64,000 bases of DNA from Bacillus tuaregi (GCF_900104575.1 NZ_LT629731.1:3022843-3086842); one strand, 5' to 3'. Positions 38,193 to 48,629 are shown, numbered from the stretch's first letter. Translations and numbers: made by a program. Notes: a model not told the origin generated them from the sequence alone.

Positions 38193-39977
38193 TTAGCTTT
38201 TTTTCGCATTTCTTGGGATATAAAAGGAAAAAGATGTCCCCTTCCCGAGAATACTTTGTACTGTAATATGACCATGATGGGCTTCAATAATATTTTTCGC
38301 AATTGCCAAACCCAGCCCCGTGCCCGATCTGCCCCGTGTTCTTGCTTTATCGGCTTTATAAAAGCGTTCAAATACAAAGGGAAGATCTTCCTCAGGGATT
38401 CCAGCTCCATTATCCTTTACTTCAATATAGAGCCCTCTTTCATCACTGCGTTCAATAATCGAAACTTCTCCTCCTTCAGGTGTATGACGAATCGCATTAT
38501 CGATAAGGTTCGTTAATACCTGTTCAACCCGATCCGAGTCAAATTCAAAGAATTCCACCTCAGTTTCTTGGTCAAATAACAAAGAAATATCCCTTTCTTT
38601 TGCGGGCCCTTGAAACTTTCTTTTGATTTTATCCAAGAAAGGACCAATTTCTACTTGATCAAGCATAAGATTGAAATACCCTGATTCCATTCTTGCCAAA
38701 TCTAGCAATTCATTTACAAGCCTGCCCATGCGCAATGATTCATCATAAATAATCTTAGCCATCTCTCTTTTCTCTTCATGAGATTCAGCAATATCATCAA
38801 CAATCGCTTCGCTGTAGCCCTGCATCATCGCAATAGGTGTCCTCAGTTCATGGGATACATTGGCAATAAAGTCACTCCTCATTTTATCCAAGGTTCTTTC
38901 TTCCGTCATATCTCTTACAACGGTAACAGCCCCACGAATATTCTTATGACTGTACAGTGGGCTGACAATCATCACCCAATATCGTCCCTGCAGAGTGATT
39001 TCTCCAATTTGTTCTTTCTCAGTACTTACAGCTAAATCAAATAATTCCATAACCTTTGATGGCACAGCAGCAGAACTATTTTCCTGACTTTTCTTTTCAT
39101 AATACCAGCTTTGTAAAAATAACTCGGCTGGAGGATTCGTCATTAATATCGTACCATCACGATTAAACGTGATAACACCATCAACCATCCCACTTAATAT
39201 ACTGGACAGAAGCTCTTTTTCCTGACTTAAAGCATTAAGATTAAATTTCAGCTGCCTTCCCATTTGGTTAAAGGCTGTGGCTAATTCCCCAATTTCATCA
39301 CGAGTTAATATCGGGACTTTAGTATCAAACTTACCCCGCGCTACTTCAAAAGCAGCCTGTTTCATTTTTCTTAACGGTGCATTAATTCTTGTAGACAGAA
39401 AGAAAGCGAAAAATGTCGTTAATATAATGGCTACTCCTGCAGCAAGTAAAATAAATTTCGTCGTTTCTCTTGCTGTTTCTTCCCCTACTTCAACCGACTG
39501 ATAAATATAAACAGCACCATTTTGACCATCTCGAATGTTTAAAGGAACCCCAATAATAACGAGTTGATTATCCATTGACTTCTTATAGCGATTTGAAAAA
39601 GATGTTACGATGCTTTTGGTTTCCTTTTCCTCCATTACCTGCATTAATTCTTTATCATCAAAAAAGTAATTAACCGGAATTTTTACCGTATTAGCTTTTT
39701 CTGGTGAAGAATAATGTTCCTCAGGACTCAGGACAATCGTAGCGTTGGTTACATCATTTATTAATTCCCAGGAAATATCCAAGGCCGTTTGAAGTTCGTA
39801 ATTTTCGACAATTTCCGCAATTTTCTCCGCATTCTCCACTAGATTTTGCTCATTTTGTGAAGAAGAATAATTTTGCAGAAATTCCATAATCATAATGGAA
39901 ACGATAAATAATATAAATGAAACAAGTAAAAGAATAGTAAACCAAAGCTTGACAACGACACTACGCCAAAACATCAT
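38193..39977 (-). CDS. resE: Sensor histidine kinase ResE
   Basis: Membrane kinase of the ResDE system that responds to oxygen limitation and nitric oxide and drives respiration genes. The 594-residue protein has two membrane helices (near residues 10-32 and 175-195) around an extracellular sensor, a HAMP region (RINAPLRKMKQAAFEVARGK), a PAS domain (MVDGVITFNRDGTILMTN), the phospho-acceptor box VSHELRTPIAMMQGYSEA near 375 and an ATPase domain (NLIDNAIRHTPEGG, DNGAGIPEEDL, GTGLGLAI). Its start overlaps the resD stop by four bases. Confidence 0.95.
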   Translation of the reverse strand: MMFWRSVVVKLWFTILLLVSFILFIVSIMIMEFLQNYSSSQNEQNLVENAEKIAEIVENYELQTALDISWELINDVTNATIVLSPEEHYSSPEKANTVKIPVNYFFDDKELMQVMEEKETKSIVTSFSNRYKKSMDNQLVIIGVPLNIRDGQNGAVYIYQSVEVGEETARETTKFILLAAGVAIILTTFFAFFLSTRINAPLRKMKQAAFEVARGKFDTKVPILTRDEIGELATAFNQMGRQLKFNLNALSQEKELLSSILSGMVDGVITFNRDGTILMTNPPAELFLQSWYYEKKSQENSSAAVPSKVMELFDLAVSTEKEQIGEITLQGRYWVMIVSPLYSHKNIRGAVTVVRDMTEERTLDKMRSDFIANVSHELRTPIAMMQGYSEAIVDDIAESHEEKREMAKIIYDESLRMGRLVNELLDLARMESGYFNLMLDQVEIGPFLDKIKRKFQGPAKERDISLLFDQETEVEFFEFDSDRVEQVLTNLIDNAIRHTPEGGEVSIIERSDERGLYIEVKDNGAGIPEEDLPFVFERFYKADKARTRGRSGTGLGLAIAKNIIEAHHGHITVQSILGKGTSFSFYIPRNAKKS

Positions 39978-40690
39978 TCATTTATAACCTCAAATTTATA
40001 CCCTACACCCCAGACAGTAATAATCATTTTGGCTGCCTGCTCTGAAACCTTGTTTAATTTCTCACGTAAGCGTTTTACATGCGTGTCAACCGTACGCAAA
40101 TCACCAAAAAACTCATAATGCCATACTTCTTTTAATAATTGTTCACGGTCGAATACTTTATCAGGTGATTTTGCAAGGAAAAAGAGCAGCTCATATTCTT
40201 TAGGAGTCAAGCTAACCTCTTGACCATTTGCAATCACTCGATGGGCATCATTATCAATGGTTAAGTGCTGGAAAACAATGATATCTTTTGTAACAGGTTC
40301 CGTTTGAATATAGTTTGTTTTTACAGAACGTCTTAACAATGCTTTCACCCGTAAGACAACCTCACGCGGACTGAATGGTTTCACGATATAGTCATCTGTG
40401 CCAACTTCAAACCCTTGGACTCTGTTTACTTCTTCGCCTTTAGCTGTCAACATAATAACAGGCGTGCCTTTTTTCTCACGCAACTCACGGCAAACTTCAA
40501 TACCATCCTTACCCGGCATCATTAAATCCAGCAGGATGACATCATAATCATTTGCCAATGCCTTTGACAAGGCTTCGTTTCCATCCTCAGCCTCTTCAAT
40601 GACATAATTTTCCCTTTCTAGATACATTTTTAATAAACGTCTGATTCTTTCTTCATCATCAACAACTAATATTTTCACATTTTTATCCAA
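39974..40690 (-). CDS. resD: Response regulator ResD
   Basis: OmpR-family regulator partnered with ResE. The 238-residue protein has the receiver domain with VVDDEERIRRL, phosphorylation aspartate in DVILLDLMMPGKDG near residue 56 and KPFSPREV (lysine) near 104, then a winged-helix domain (SLTPKEYELLFFLAKSPDKV, RTVDTHVKRLREKL). The start is TTG, 8 nt after AGGAGG. A terminator between resC and resD suggests resDE has its own promoter as well as possible read-through. Confidence 0.96.
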   Translation of the reverse strand: MDKNVKILVVDDEERIRRLLKMYLERENYVIEEAEDGNEALSKALANDYDVILLDLMMPGKDGIEVCRELREKKGTPVIMLTAKGEEVNRVQGFEVGTDDYIVKPFSPREVVLRVKALLRRSVKTNYIQTEPVTKDIIVFQHLTIDNDAHRVIANGQEVSLTPKEYELLFFLAKSPDKVFDREQLLKEVWHYEFFGDLRTVDTHVKRLREKLNKVSEQAAKMIITVWGVGYKFEVINE

Positions 40691-40782
40691 AAGAATACCC
40701 TCCTAGCAAGTATATTGTACCTAAAGAAACGGGTTTTTTCTATGATTTCATGTGCTTTCAGGAAAATATTTCTTTTTAAAAA

Positions 40783-40807
40783 AGCCTGCACTTTAAAAAG
40801 TGAGGCT
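40783..40807 (-). terminator. Terminator between resC and resD
   Basis: Minus-strand AGCCTCACTTT...AAAGTGCAGGCT followed by TTTTTT; it separates resABC from resDE. Confidence 0.8.
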
Positions 40808-40823
40808 AAACGATTATTCTTTA

Positions 40824-42008
40824 TTATCCTGCATATGAGTGTAAACCTACAATGACAAGATTGACAGCAACTAGATTAAACATGATAATGACAAATCCGA
40901 TTACGGCTAACCATGCTGATTTCTCACCATGCCAGCCTTTTGATAGACGCAAATGTAAAAACGCTGCATAAAAGAGCCATGTAATTAAGGCCCACACCTC
41001 TTTTGGATCCCAGCCCCAAAAGCGAGTCCAAGCAATTTGCGCCCAAATCATCGCAAAGATTAAAGCACCTAAAGTAAAAACAGGAAAACCAATTAAAACA
41101 GAACGATAGCTAATTTCATCCACAAGATCTGAATTAATATTTTTGACAAGCGGCTTTAACAGCTCACCAATCCGTTTCCTTGCGAACAATCGGATAAGTC
41201 CATAAAGTACTAATCCAGCTGTTAGCGACCATATCACTGTATTAAGCTTCTTCGCATCGATAATGGCTGGCATAGAAAGAAATGGTTCAAATTTCCCTTT
41301 TGTCACCAGTTCTCCTTCATGTGGTCCGACTAATGCCGGCATTGTATATTCAACCTCTGCCTCAGCACCGCCTTTATCAACCCAATTAAAGCTTGCCTTA
41401 TAATCACTAAGTGAAAAAGCGGTTGTCACTGTAATAAAACCAATTGTACATATGAGTCCAAACATTACGATTTCGAGCCAAAATGTACCTTTACTTTTTT
41501 TCGTCTGGTCAATATGTTTTACAAGGTAGATTAACCCTGCGGCAAAGCTAATGGCTAAAATAGCTTCTCCCAATGCAGCAGTAATAACGTGAATATGAAG
41601 CCAGTCACTCTGCAGTGATGGGATGAGAGGAGTAATATTTCTATTAAACATACTTGCATAAGCAATGACTAAAATTCCAATTGGTAATGTGAATAGGCCG
41701 AGTAATGGAGTTTTGTAAATGAAAAAGATTACGATAAAAGCACCAATGAGTGCCATACCAAAAAAAGTTGTAAACTCAAACAAATTACTAACCGGCGCAT
41801 GTCCAGACGCAATCCAGCGTATGATAAAATACCCAACCTGTGCTGCAAATCCAATTATTGTGATGGTAATCCCGATCTTTGCCCAAAGATTTAAGCTACT
41901 ATTCCCTTGTCGATTTCTCTTATCCCTAATCGCCCCTCCAAAAAAAACAAGAGCAACTAAATAGAGAACGAAAGCTGTATATAATAAATTACTACTTAGG
42001 TTAACCAA
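40824..42008 (-). CDS. resC: Cytochrome c biogenesis protein ResC (CcsA)
   Basis: System II cytochrome c maturation protein that, with ResB, moves haem across the membrane and attaches it to apocytochrome c. The 394-residue polytopic protein has the WWD-type haem motif [20 protein letters not shown] near residue 330, with conserved histidines in [14 protein letters not shown] and [14 protein letters not shown]. The start is TTG after GGGGGAAA. resB lies 12 bp upstream and a terminator follows at 40783-40807. Confidence 0.95.
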   Translation of the reverse strand: MVNLSSNLLYTAFVLYLVALVFFGGAIRDKRNRQGNSSLNLWAKIGITITIIGFAAQVGYFIIRWIASGHAPVSNLFEFTTFFGMALIGAFIVIFFIYKTPLLGLFTLPIGILVIAYASMFNRNITPLIPSLQSDWLHIHVITAALGEAILAISFAAGLIYLVKHIDQTKKSKGTFWLEIVMFGLICTIGFITVTTAFSLSDYKASFNWVDKGGAEAEVEYTMPALVGPHEGELVTKGKFEPFLSMPAIIDAKKLNTVIWSLTAGLVLYGLIRLFARKRIGELLKPLVKNINSDLVDEISYRSVLIGFPVFTLGALIFAMIWAQIAWTRFWGWDPKEVWALITWLFYAAFLHLRLSKGWHGEKSAWLAVIGFVIIMFNLVAVNLVIVGLHSYAG

Positions 42009-42020
42009 CCTATTTCCCCC

Positions 42021-43646
42021 TTATCCGTTCTTTTCTTCATCTAGTTGATCAACAGGCTCTGAAATACCAGTACCCTCTAGTACTGCTGAGATTTCCTTCT
42101 TAAGTCCATACCAGTTTTTATTTGTATGGCCAGCAACCCACAGCTCTCCATTAACTTTACGCAGCCAGATTCGACGATGATTCCAATACGAACCTTGGAT
42201 TACACCTAGCATAAAAATGGCACCGCCCAGAGCAAGTATCCAAAGCGTTAAATCCTTTCTAATGGTTAAGCCTGTGACATTTTTTGTTTCGACACCCTTG
42301 AAGGTCATTTTATTTTGATTATCACCATATGGTTCAATATTTTGACGAATGGCTACAAAGCTGACTTCCCCATCAGGAGTTTCGGGTGTATACATTTTAA
42401 AAATAAAGCCGGGATTATTAGGAACACTCGACTTTGTGGATGGTTCTCCACCTTTATTAAATTGAAAATCCGGAAAATAGCTTAGCATTTCAACATAATA
42501 TTGATCAGAAAGAACATATTTCTCTTCTGGATGAAATAAATCAACCGTCATGGTCCCGTACTCTTCATTTGTGGTTTTATTTGTGAGTGCAAAGGTCATT
42601 TTATCGAGTTGATTTAACTTATACTCAGATTGGTAAACAGCAAATTTCTCAAATTTCAAAGGCTGATTGACACGAATTTCATAATCCTTTACCTTTTCAA
42701 GCTCAGGTGTAACTCCTGGAATGGAATTACCTTCCTTTTTATAAAGAGTTACATTGGATTGATAATTTTTAGGGACCATTCCATTTTGTTCTAGAGCAGC
42801 ATCAAAGACCTCTCCATCCTTTTGGGCATCATACACTTCAAGTACAAATTGGTCATTTTTCAAATAATACTCGCCCTTTGTCTCTGGAATGACCTTTGTC
42901 TCCCCTTCACGTAACCAAAGAACCTTATCCACATACATCCCGGGAACGAATCGCAACATTCCGCCAATTAAGAAGATTATCAGTCCAATGTGGTTGACGT
43001 ATGGACCCCACCTTGAGAACCGTCCTTTTTCAGCGAGAATATTTCCATTTTCCTCTCGAATACGATAACGTTTCGCTTGTAATTTTTCTTTCACTCTCTT
43101 GAGCGCATCCTCAGATGACTCTGTCTTTGAAATGCCAAATAAGCGTTGACGCTTTAAAAAACCTTCATGCCTTGTCACGTTTTGCGTTTTCAATGCTCTG
43201 TATAACGGGACAACACGGTCCAGTGAGCAAATGACAAGTGAAACACCAATGGAAGCAATTAATAATAAATACCACCAAGAGCTGTATAAATTATGGAAAC
43301 CTAGTTCATAATAAAGTTGTCCGATCCAACCGTATTGGTCCTTATAATATTCAGCAGCCGGTAATGTAGGCGGAATATACATTTCCTGCGGGAAAAGCGT
43401 CCCAAGCGCTGAAGCTACCAAAGTAATAACAATCAACCAAACTCCCACTTTAACAGAGGAGAAAAAGTTCCATATTTTATCAACGATCGTTTTATTATAG
43501 GTCTGAGAGCGGCGTGCACTGCCCTCATACCTCATGTCTAATAACTGTTTGTCTGTCTCTGATATATCCAATATTTTTCCGCACGCCTCGCACAGCAAGG
43601 TTCCATGCGGATTGACGTGCCCGCAATCACATTTTACCTCATTCAT
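42021..43646 (-). CDS. resB: Cytochrome c biogenesis protein ResB (Ccs1)
   Basis: Partner of ResC in system II cytochrome c maturation. The 541-residue protein has an N-terminal zinc-ribbon-like motif (CDCGHVNPHGTLLCEACG), then helices (VGVWLIVITLVASALGTLFP; SSWWYLLLIASIGVSLVICS; YVNHIGLIIFLIGGMLRF), a large extracytoplasmic domain and a last helix near residue 470 (TLWILALGGAIFMLGVIQGS). The histidine in the YVNHIGL helix is a likely haem contact by family knowledge. It follows resA by 20 bp. Confidence 0.94.
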   Translation of the reverse strand: MNEVKCDCGHVNPHGTLLCEACGKILDISETDKQLLDMRYEGSARRSQTYNKTIVDKIWNFFSSVKVGVWLIVITLVASALGTLFPQEMYIPPTLPAAEYYKDQYGWIGQLYYELGFHNLYSSWWYLLLIASIGVSLVICSLDRVVPLYRALKTQNVTRHEGFLKRQRLFGISKTESSEDALKRVKEKLQAKRYRIREENGNILAEKGRFSRWGPYVNHIGLIIFLIGGMLRFVPGMYVDKVLWLREGETKVIPETKGEYYLKNDQFVLEVYDAQKDGEVFDAALEQNGMVPKNYQSNVTLYKKEGNSIPGVTPELEKVKDYEIRVNQPLKFEKFAVYQSEYKLNQLDKMTFALTNKTTNEEYGTMTVDLFHPEEKYVLSDQYYVEMLSYFPDFQFNKGGEPSTKSSVPNNPGFIFKMYTPETPDGEVSFVAIRQNIEPYGDNQNKMTFKGVETKNVTGLTIRKDLTLWILALGGAIFMLGVIQGSYWNHRRIWLRKVNGELWVAGHTNKNWYGLKKEISAVLEGTGISEPVDQLDEEKNG

Positions 43647-43665
43647 ATTTTTAAACTCCCCATGT

Positions 43666-44190
43666 TCAAGGTTGTATTTGTTCCATAAAATCCTGTACCA
43701 TTTCTTCAGTCAGTTGTCCTGTGTGGGATTTCACTACAGTCCCGTCCTTATCGATTAAAAACGTAATCGGTAATGGATTTATTCCATAGGCAGTTTGAAC
43801 ATCTCCTGTTTTATCAATGACAGCAGGAAAAGATAATTGATGACGCTGCATAAATTGATTGACGGCAAATTCTGTTTCCCCAACGTTTACAGCTAATACC
43901 TCTACCCCTTGGTTTTTAAATTGCTGATACTGATGGTCAATATATGGAAACTCCTCCTCACAAGGCTTGCAGAAGGTACCCCAGAAGTTCAAGAACACGC
44001 CCTTTCCTTCATATTCTGACAAACGATGCTTATCCCCATTAAGATCCACTAATTCAAAATCAGGAGCCTTTTCGCCAATTTCAACCTTCTGTATTTTATC
44101 TTTAGTTGCGTTCGCATATAATGCATAACCGACGGCTATAACCAGTAAGGATAGAATAATCGTTCTCATCCATAAGCGCCGTTTTTTCAT
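43666..44190 (-). CDS. resA: Thiol-disulfide oxidoreductase ResA
   Basis: Membrane-tethered extracytoplasmic thioredoxin-like protein that reduces apocytochrome c haem-binding cysteines. The 174-residue protein has an N-terminal anchor (RTIILSLLVIAVGYALYANA), the active site WGTFCKPCEEEFP (CxxC) near residue 75 and cis-proline region PLPITFLIDKDG. The ATG at 44190 follows GGAGGGGAG; the longer in-frame start is upstream of that site. It opens resABC. Confidence 0.95.
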   Translation of the reverse strand: MKKRRLWMRTIILSLLVIAVGYALYANATKDKIQKVEIGEKAPDFELVDLNGDKHRLSEYEGKGVFLNFWGTFCKPCEEEFPYIDHQYQQFKNQGVEVLAVNVGETEFAVNQFMQRHQLSFPAVIDKTGDVQTAYGINPLPITFLIDKDGTVVKSHTGQLTEEMVQDFMEQIQP

Positions 44191-44336
44191 GTGTTTCTCC
44201 CCTCCCCAGAAAGTGTTTTTAACCCACACACTTAACGCTTTACTAGTATAATATCAGAAAATTGCGTAGTTTGACATTATTATACCATTTTCAACATCCC
44301 CATGTTGTTTTTATACTTCATCAATTTGTGACACTT

Positions 44337-45059
44337 CTATGAATTTTCCGCCATCACTCGAAGCTGCTTTACTTCATGCGCCGTTAGCTCTCTGGCCTCT
44401 CCAGCCTTGAGTCCATGCAATGTTAAAAATGCGTATCTTTCGCGTCGAAGCTTCATTACCTGACAGCCTATTGCCTCAAACATTCTACGCACCTGTCTGT
44501 TACGCCCCTCATGAATGGTCAATTGAACGATTGAAGTGCCTTTTCTTTTATCAAGTGATAGCATTTTTGTCCGTGCAGGTGCTGTTTTCCCATCCTCTAA
44601 CACGATTCCTTTTTCTAAGCTTCTAAGTTGTTCTCTTGAAGGAATCCCTTTAATTTTTGCAATATACTCTTTTTCTATTTCGTTTCTTGGATGCATGAGA
44701 AGATTGGCAAATTCCCCATCATTCGTTAGCAATAATAAACCTGATGTATCATAATCAAGCCTGCCTACCGGATAAATCCGCTGCTTAATCTCAGGAAAAT
44801 AATCTGTAACTGCTTTTCTCCCCTTTTCATCCTGGACACTCGAAATAACTCCGCGTGGTTTATAAAAAAGAAAATAAACCGGCTCCTCCTTTTCCACCGG
44901 TATCCCCTCAACTTCTATTCTATCTGATGAGGATACCTTCACCCCAAGTTCCTTCACAACTTTACCATTTACCTTTACCTTACCCTCGAGAATCATTTCT
45001 TCTGCTTTTCTTCTCGATGCAAAACCAGCATGGGCAATTACTTTTTGCAGTCTTTCCAT
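44337..45059 (-). CDS. rluB: 23S rRNA pseudouridine synthase RluB
   Basis: Isomerises uridine to pseudouridine in 23S rRNA. The 240-residue protein has an N-terminal S4 RNA-binding domain (MERLQKVIAHAGFASRRKAE) and the RsuA/RluB catalytic domain, with the aspartate in VGRLDYDTSGLLLLTNDG near residue 103 and EGRNRQVRRMFEAIG near 195. It lies between resA and the spm genes, as does ypuL in B. subtilis. No strong terminator lies between it and resA. Confidence 0.94.
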   Translation of the reverse strand: MERLQKVIAHAGFASRRKAEEMILEGKVKVNGKVVKELGVKVSSSDRIEVEGIPVEKEEPVYFLFYKPRGVISSVQDEKGRKAVTDYFPEIKQRIYPVGRLDYDTSGLLLLTNDGEFANLLMHPRNEIEKEYIAKIKGIPSREQLRSLEKGIVLEDGKTAPARTKMLSLDKRKGTSIVQLTIHEGRNRQVRRMFEAIGCQVMKLRRERYAFLTLHGLKAGEARELTAHEVKQLRVMAENS

Positions 45060-45191
45060 CTAGTCACCTCTATTAATAACTTTCTTAGTTTATCAAATCG
45101 TTCATCTTGAATTATGCCATAATATATTATTTTTTCAAAATAAAAGTGATAATTAGTACAGACAAATCGACATTTTTTAACACAAAAAAAA

Positions 45192-45226
45192 CACTGACAT
45201 TCATCCATCAATAATGAGTGTCAGTG
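45192..45226 (-). terminator. Terminator after spmB
   Basis: Stem CACTGACA...TGTCAGTG, extended by TCAT/ATGA, followed by a run of T residues; about 43 bp after the spmB stop. Confidence 0.85.
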
Positions 45227-45269
45227 CTTTTTCAATTTTGCCAACTAAACATCGCATATTCGTGATGCT

Positions 45270-45797
45270 TTAAAAGACTAGAACAACCACTACTATTGCG
45301 GCAATAATTCCAACTAAGTCCGCTAGAAGTCCAACCTTTAAGGCATCGCCCATTTTTTTTATGCCAACTGCCCCAAAATAGACAGTCAGGACATAAAAAG
45401 TCGTATCAGTGCTCCCCTGCAATACCGCCGCCAATCTGCCAATAAAAGAATCCGGTCCATGTGCAGCTATAAGGTCACTTGTCATCCCAAGTGCTGCATT
45501 GCCAGAAATCGGACGAATAATCGCTAGTGGAGCTATTTCAGCAGGCACACCAATGGCTTCCAGAAACGGGCGTACTAGGTTCATAAAATATTCGAGAGCT
45601 CCTGAAGCGCGAAAGATAGAGATCGCAACAAGCATTCCAACTAAAAAAGGAATGATTGAAAAGGCAATTTTAATTCCCTCTTTCCCACCCTCAACAAAGC
45701 TTTCATAGGTTGGTACTCGTTTAAATGTTCCATAGAGAAGAATAAAGCCGATTAAAATGGGAATAAACCACAAGGATATTATCGATACAAATTCCAT
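45270..45797 (-). CDS. spmB: Spore maturation protein SpmB
   Basis: Polytopic membrane protein of the nucleoside-recognition (Gate) family; with SpmA it promotes spore core dehydration. The 175 residues contain GTFKRVPTYESFVEGGKEG near residue 25, helices such as IIPFLVGMLVAISIF, and RPISGNAALGMTSD near 95. It lies 6 bp after spmA in the dacB-spmA-spmB operon and ends at a terminator (45192-45226). Confidence 0.95.
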   Translation of the reverse strand: MEFVSIISLWFIPILIGFILLYGTFKRVPTYESFVEGGKEGIKIAFSIIPFLVGMLVAISIFRASGALEYFMNLVRPFLEAIGVPAEIAPLAIIRPISGNAALGMTSDLIAAHGPDSFIGRLAAVLQGSTDTTFYVLTVYFGAVGIKKMGDALKVGLLADLVGIIAAIVVVVLVF

Positions 45798-45803
45798 CTT
45801 CCA

Positions 45804-46397
45804 TCATCCTTTTCGCTTTCGGGTTCTTCGGTAATAAAACCAGCGATCAATTAAAATGGCTCCAACAGCCGAGCAAAAAGTAGCCAGTAAAGTTGGACCG
45901 ACAATATCGGTGGGAGAAGCGGCATTATAATTCATTCTTATGGCAATAACCGTTGTCGGAATTAACGTGATACTGGACGTATTGACTGCCAAAAAAGTGA
46001 CCATCGACCGGCTCGCTTCATTTTTGCCTCCATTTAGCTCCTTTAATTCTTCCATTGCTTTAATCCCAAGCGGTGTGGCAGCATTACCAAGCCCAAATAA
46101 ATTAGCCATCATATTCGATAAAATATAGCCCATAGCAGGATGGTCCTTAGGCACCTCAGGAAATATTTTGTTTACGATTGGACGAAATAGCAGAGAGAGC
46201 TTTTCCAATAAGCCTGCTTCCTCAGCGATTCGCATAATACCTAACCAGAAAACCAATACACTGATTAAGCCGATACAAAGTGTTACAGCTTCAGATGCAC
46301 CCTTAAAAACCGCCTCGTTCACTTCTTCCATGGTTCCATTTATCATGGCAAAGACTATTCCTATTAGCGTTAACAGAATCCAAATAATATTAACCAT
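45804..46397 (-). CDS. spmA: Spore maturation protein SpmA
   Basis: Membrane partner of SpmB, needed for normal core dehydration and heat resistance of spores. The 197-residue protein has several helices ([36 protein letters not shown]) and conserved polar stretches in [20 protein letters not shown] and [19 protein letters not shown]. It overlaps the dacB 3' end by eight bases. Confidence 0.95.
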   Translation of the reverse strand: MVNIIWILLTLIGIVFAMINGTMEEVNEAVFKGASEAVTLCIGLISVLVFWLGIMRIAEEAGLLEKLSLLFRPIVNKIFPEVPKDHPAMGYILSNMMANLFGLGNAATPLGIKAMEELKELNGGKNEASRSMVTFLAVNTSSITLIPTTVIAIRMNYNAASPTDIVGPTLLATFCSAVGAILIDRWFYYRRTRKRKG

Positions 46398-47541
46398 CCG
46401 ATTTCACACCTAATTGAATGAGGAATAATTCGCGGACAGAATCATAGAAGGATTGCTTCTCTTTCTTTTTTGACTGTTTATAATATAGGTGAACTTCTTC
46501 AATTGGTTTATTATCAAAATAAACGATCGCTTTCCCAACCACATCTGGTACCATTTCCTTATCGCGCCACGCCTTTTTAGGCTTCTGAAGCTTATATTCA
46601 ACCCTGAAGAGTTCCTCTTCAGCTTCTGTTACCGGAAAGAAAATATCACGCTTTACATACAGCTTTTTTTTATAAAACGGATCATTTATGTCTTTAATTT
46701 CCCCTTCCTTCATGACCTTTACAAGCTCATATTGCTTAAATCCATATTCATACATATTAATGTGATCATTCCAGTCATCTGGTCCATTTAATGTGACAGC
46801 AATTAAATCAAGTCCTTCTTTTGAGGCTGTCGTGACTAACGTTCTTTTTGCTCGTTTTGTGTAGCCTGTTTTACCTCCTGTAGTATATTCATATAATTCG
46901 GTAAGCAAACGATTTTTGTTCTTCCACACCCTGTCCCAGCTTTCAGTTGGATTTGGAGCACGATGAACTTTAGTTCCAGCAATCTTTTTATATGTACCAT
47001 TGGTCATCGCATATTTCGTTAGCAGCGCCATATCATAGGCAGTAGAATAGTGATTCTCATGGTCATCCAGCCCATGTGGATTAGCAAAATGAGTGTTTTC
47101 CATCCCAATTTCAGCTGCCTTTTGATTCATTAAATAAACAAAACCGTCAAGACTTCCGCCAACGTGTTCAGCAATAGCGACTGCCGAATCGTTTCCTGAC
47201 CGCAGCATTAAACCGTAGACAAGATCCTCAAGCTTTATTTTCTCACCCGGTTTCAAATAAATAGAAGACCCCTCTGCCCGAACAGCTTTTTCACTAACGG
47301 TGACCGTATCATTTAATTTTCCAGATTCAATGGCTAAAATGGCTGTCATGATCTTTGTAATACTTGCGATTCTTCGAACCTGATGAGCATTTTTTTCATA
47401 TAAAACCCTACCTGACTGTTGCTCCATCAAAACAGCACTACTAGCACTGGCGTATGCAGAAGCGGCTGTTTTAAAGGGAAAGTACAGTGAGATAGTTGAG
47501 GTGACAAGGATCATAATGAGTACGATTTTTATTAATTTCAT
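46390..47541 (-). CDS. dacB: D-alanyl-D-alanine carboxypeptidase DacB (PBP5*)
   Basis: Mother-cell carboxypeptidase that limits cross-linking of spore cortex. The 383-residue precursor has a signal peptide ([19 protein letters not shown]), SxxK in [13 protein letters not shown] near residue 65, SGN in [11 protein letters not shown] near 123 and KTG in [12 protein letters not shown] near 230. A C-terminal beta-rich domain follows. The ATG at 47541 has GAGGG upstream. A good sigma-E-like promoter lies at 47576-47605. spmA and spmB follow, the B. subtilis arrangement. Confidence 0.95.
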   Translation of the reverse strand: MKLIKIVLIMILVTSTISLYFPFKTAASAYASASSAVLMEQQSGRVLYEKNAHQVRRIASITKIMTAILAIESGKLNDTVTVSEKAVRAEGSSIYLKPGEKIKLEDLVYGLMLRSGNDSAVAIAEHVGGSLDGFVYLMNQKAAEIGMENTHFANPHGLDDHENHYSTAYDMALLTKYAMTNGTYKKIAGTKVHRAPNPTESWDRVWKNKNRLLTELYEYTTGGKTGYTKRAKRTLVTTASKEGLDLIAVTLNGPDDWNDHINMYEYGFKQYELVKVMKEGEIKDINDPFYKKKLYVKRDIFFPVTEAEEELFRVEYKLQKPKKAWRDKEMVPDVVGKAIVYFDNKPIEEVHLYYKQSKKKEKQSFYDSVRELFLIQLGVKSDG

Positions 47542-47575
47542 TCCACAATCCCTCTTCTCCTTAATCGTTAGTACA

Positions 47576-47605
47576 AGTCTATGCAATGCCAGTCCCGTTA
47601 TATGA
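47576..47605 (-). promoter_or_regulatory. Candidate sigma-E promoter of dacB-spmA-spmB
   Basis: Minus strand: TCATATA, 15-bp spacer, CATAGACT, about 35 bp before the dacB ATG. It matches 6 of 7 and 7 of 8 consensus positions. The operon is sigma-E dependent in B. subtilis. Confidence 0.7.
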
Positions 47606-47606
47606 C

Positions 47607-47650
47607 AAAAAAGAGCTCGCAATATGATTGCCATATTGTGAACTCTTTTT
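47607..47650. terminator. Terminator after the superoxide dismutase gene
   Basis: Long stem AAAGAG.TC.CAATATG / CATATTG.GA.CTCTTT with T-runs in both directions; it also abuts the dacB promoter. Confidence 0.85.
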
Positions 47651-47669
47651 TGCTCATTTGAGTCTCAGT

Positions 47670-48569
47670 CTAGAAAGGTTTCCATTTTAATTGACTGGCT
47701 TTTGCGAAGCGTTCCTCAACATTTTTCCAGCTTACTATATTCCACCAATTGTCAACATAATTAGCTCTATTGTTTTTATATTGTAAATAATAAGCATGCT
47801 CCCAAACATCTAATACTAGAAGCGGGATGGTATCCCACTGGGTTAGTAGCATATGTCTTTCCGATTGCAGGATTTCTAAGCGCCGGGCCCTTGGAGACCA
47901 GACAAGAATCGCCCAGCCTACTCCTTCCACTTGCTTTGCTGCCTCGCTGAAATGCTGCTTAAATTGATCGAAGCTCCCAAAGTACTTCTCCATTTCCTTT
48001 AGTAGGGCACCCTTAGGTTTCCCACCTCCCTTTGGACTCATATTGTGCCAAAAAATAGTATGCAGATAGTGTCCGGACCCATGGAAAGCCAGTTCCCTTG
48101 ACCAATGCTTAACTAGGGAAAAGTCTCTGTCCTTACGCGCTTGTGCCAATTTCTTTTCCGCCTTATTTAAGCCCTCAACATATGATTGATGATGCTTTGT
48201 ATGGTGTAATTTCATTATTTCTTCAGATATATAAGGTTGAAGGGCATCGTATGCATAGGGAAGCGACGGTAAGCTATGATTGCCCATTTCTACATATGGT
48301 TCATTCATATAAACCATCCCAAGCTCCTGTCGACTGATAAAATATTGCTCCATTTCAGAATGTAGCTCATCGACTTCATTCTGAATTTTGGCCAATTCCC
48401 CTTCACTAAGCTCTCTTTGTGAGATATCCTCCATAATTTCAGCAAATGTATCTAATCGACTCCAGATTTCAGCTTCTTGTTCTACTTGTTCGGATTCTAA
48501 GTATTGTTTTAACTCAACATTCCATTTCATGACATTTTTGATGTAGTCATTGAAGTGACCCACAGCCAT
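47670..48569 (-). CDS. Fe/Mn superoxide dismutase with N-terminal extension (SodF-like)
   Basis: A 299-residue protein: residues 1-95 are a charged, mostly helical extension (EVDELHSEMEQYFISRQELG) and residues about 98-299 form an iron/manganese SOD. Metal ligands are seen in MKLHHTKHHQSYV, GSGHYLHTIFWHN and LDVWEHAYYLQY. Long forms of this kind, such as B. subtilis SodF, are known; the extension has no signal peptide. It lies upstream of dacB with a bidirectional-looking terminator at 47607-47650. The start is ATG 48569 with AAGGGA 7 nt upstream; a GTG two codons later is possible. Confidence 0.88.
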   Translation of the reverse strand: MAVGHFNDYIKNVMKWNVELKQYLESEQVEQEAEIWSRLDTFAEIMEDISQRELSEGELAKIQNEVDELHSEMEQYFISRQELGMVYMNEPYVEMGNHSLPSLPYAYDALQPYISEEIMKLHHTKHHQSYVEGLNKAEKKLAQARKDRDFSLVKHWSRELAFHGSGHYLHTIFWHNMSPKGGGKPKGALLKEMEKYFGSFDQFKQHFSEAAKQVEGVGWAILVWSPRARRLEILQSERHMLLTQWDTIPLLVLDVWEHAYYLQYKNNRANYVDNWWNIVSWKNVEERFAKASQLKWKPF

Positions 48570-48629
48570 CCCCCATTCCCTTCAATCTGCTCCGTGACTA
48601 TCCTATGAAAACAAATGGGGCATTATGAA

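Noticed and set aside
44289..44304. Hairpin CAACATCCCCATGTTG followed by T residues on the plus strand
   Set aside because: No plus-strand gene ends there, and on the minus strand it is followed by A residues, so it is not a terminator for rluB.
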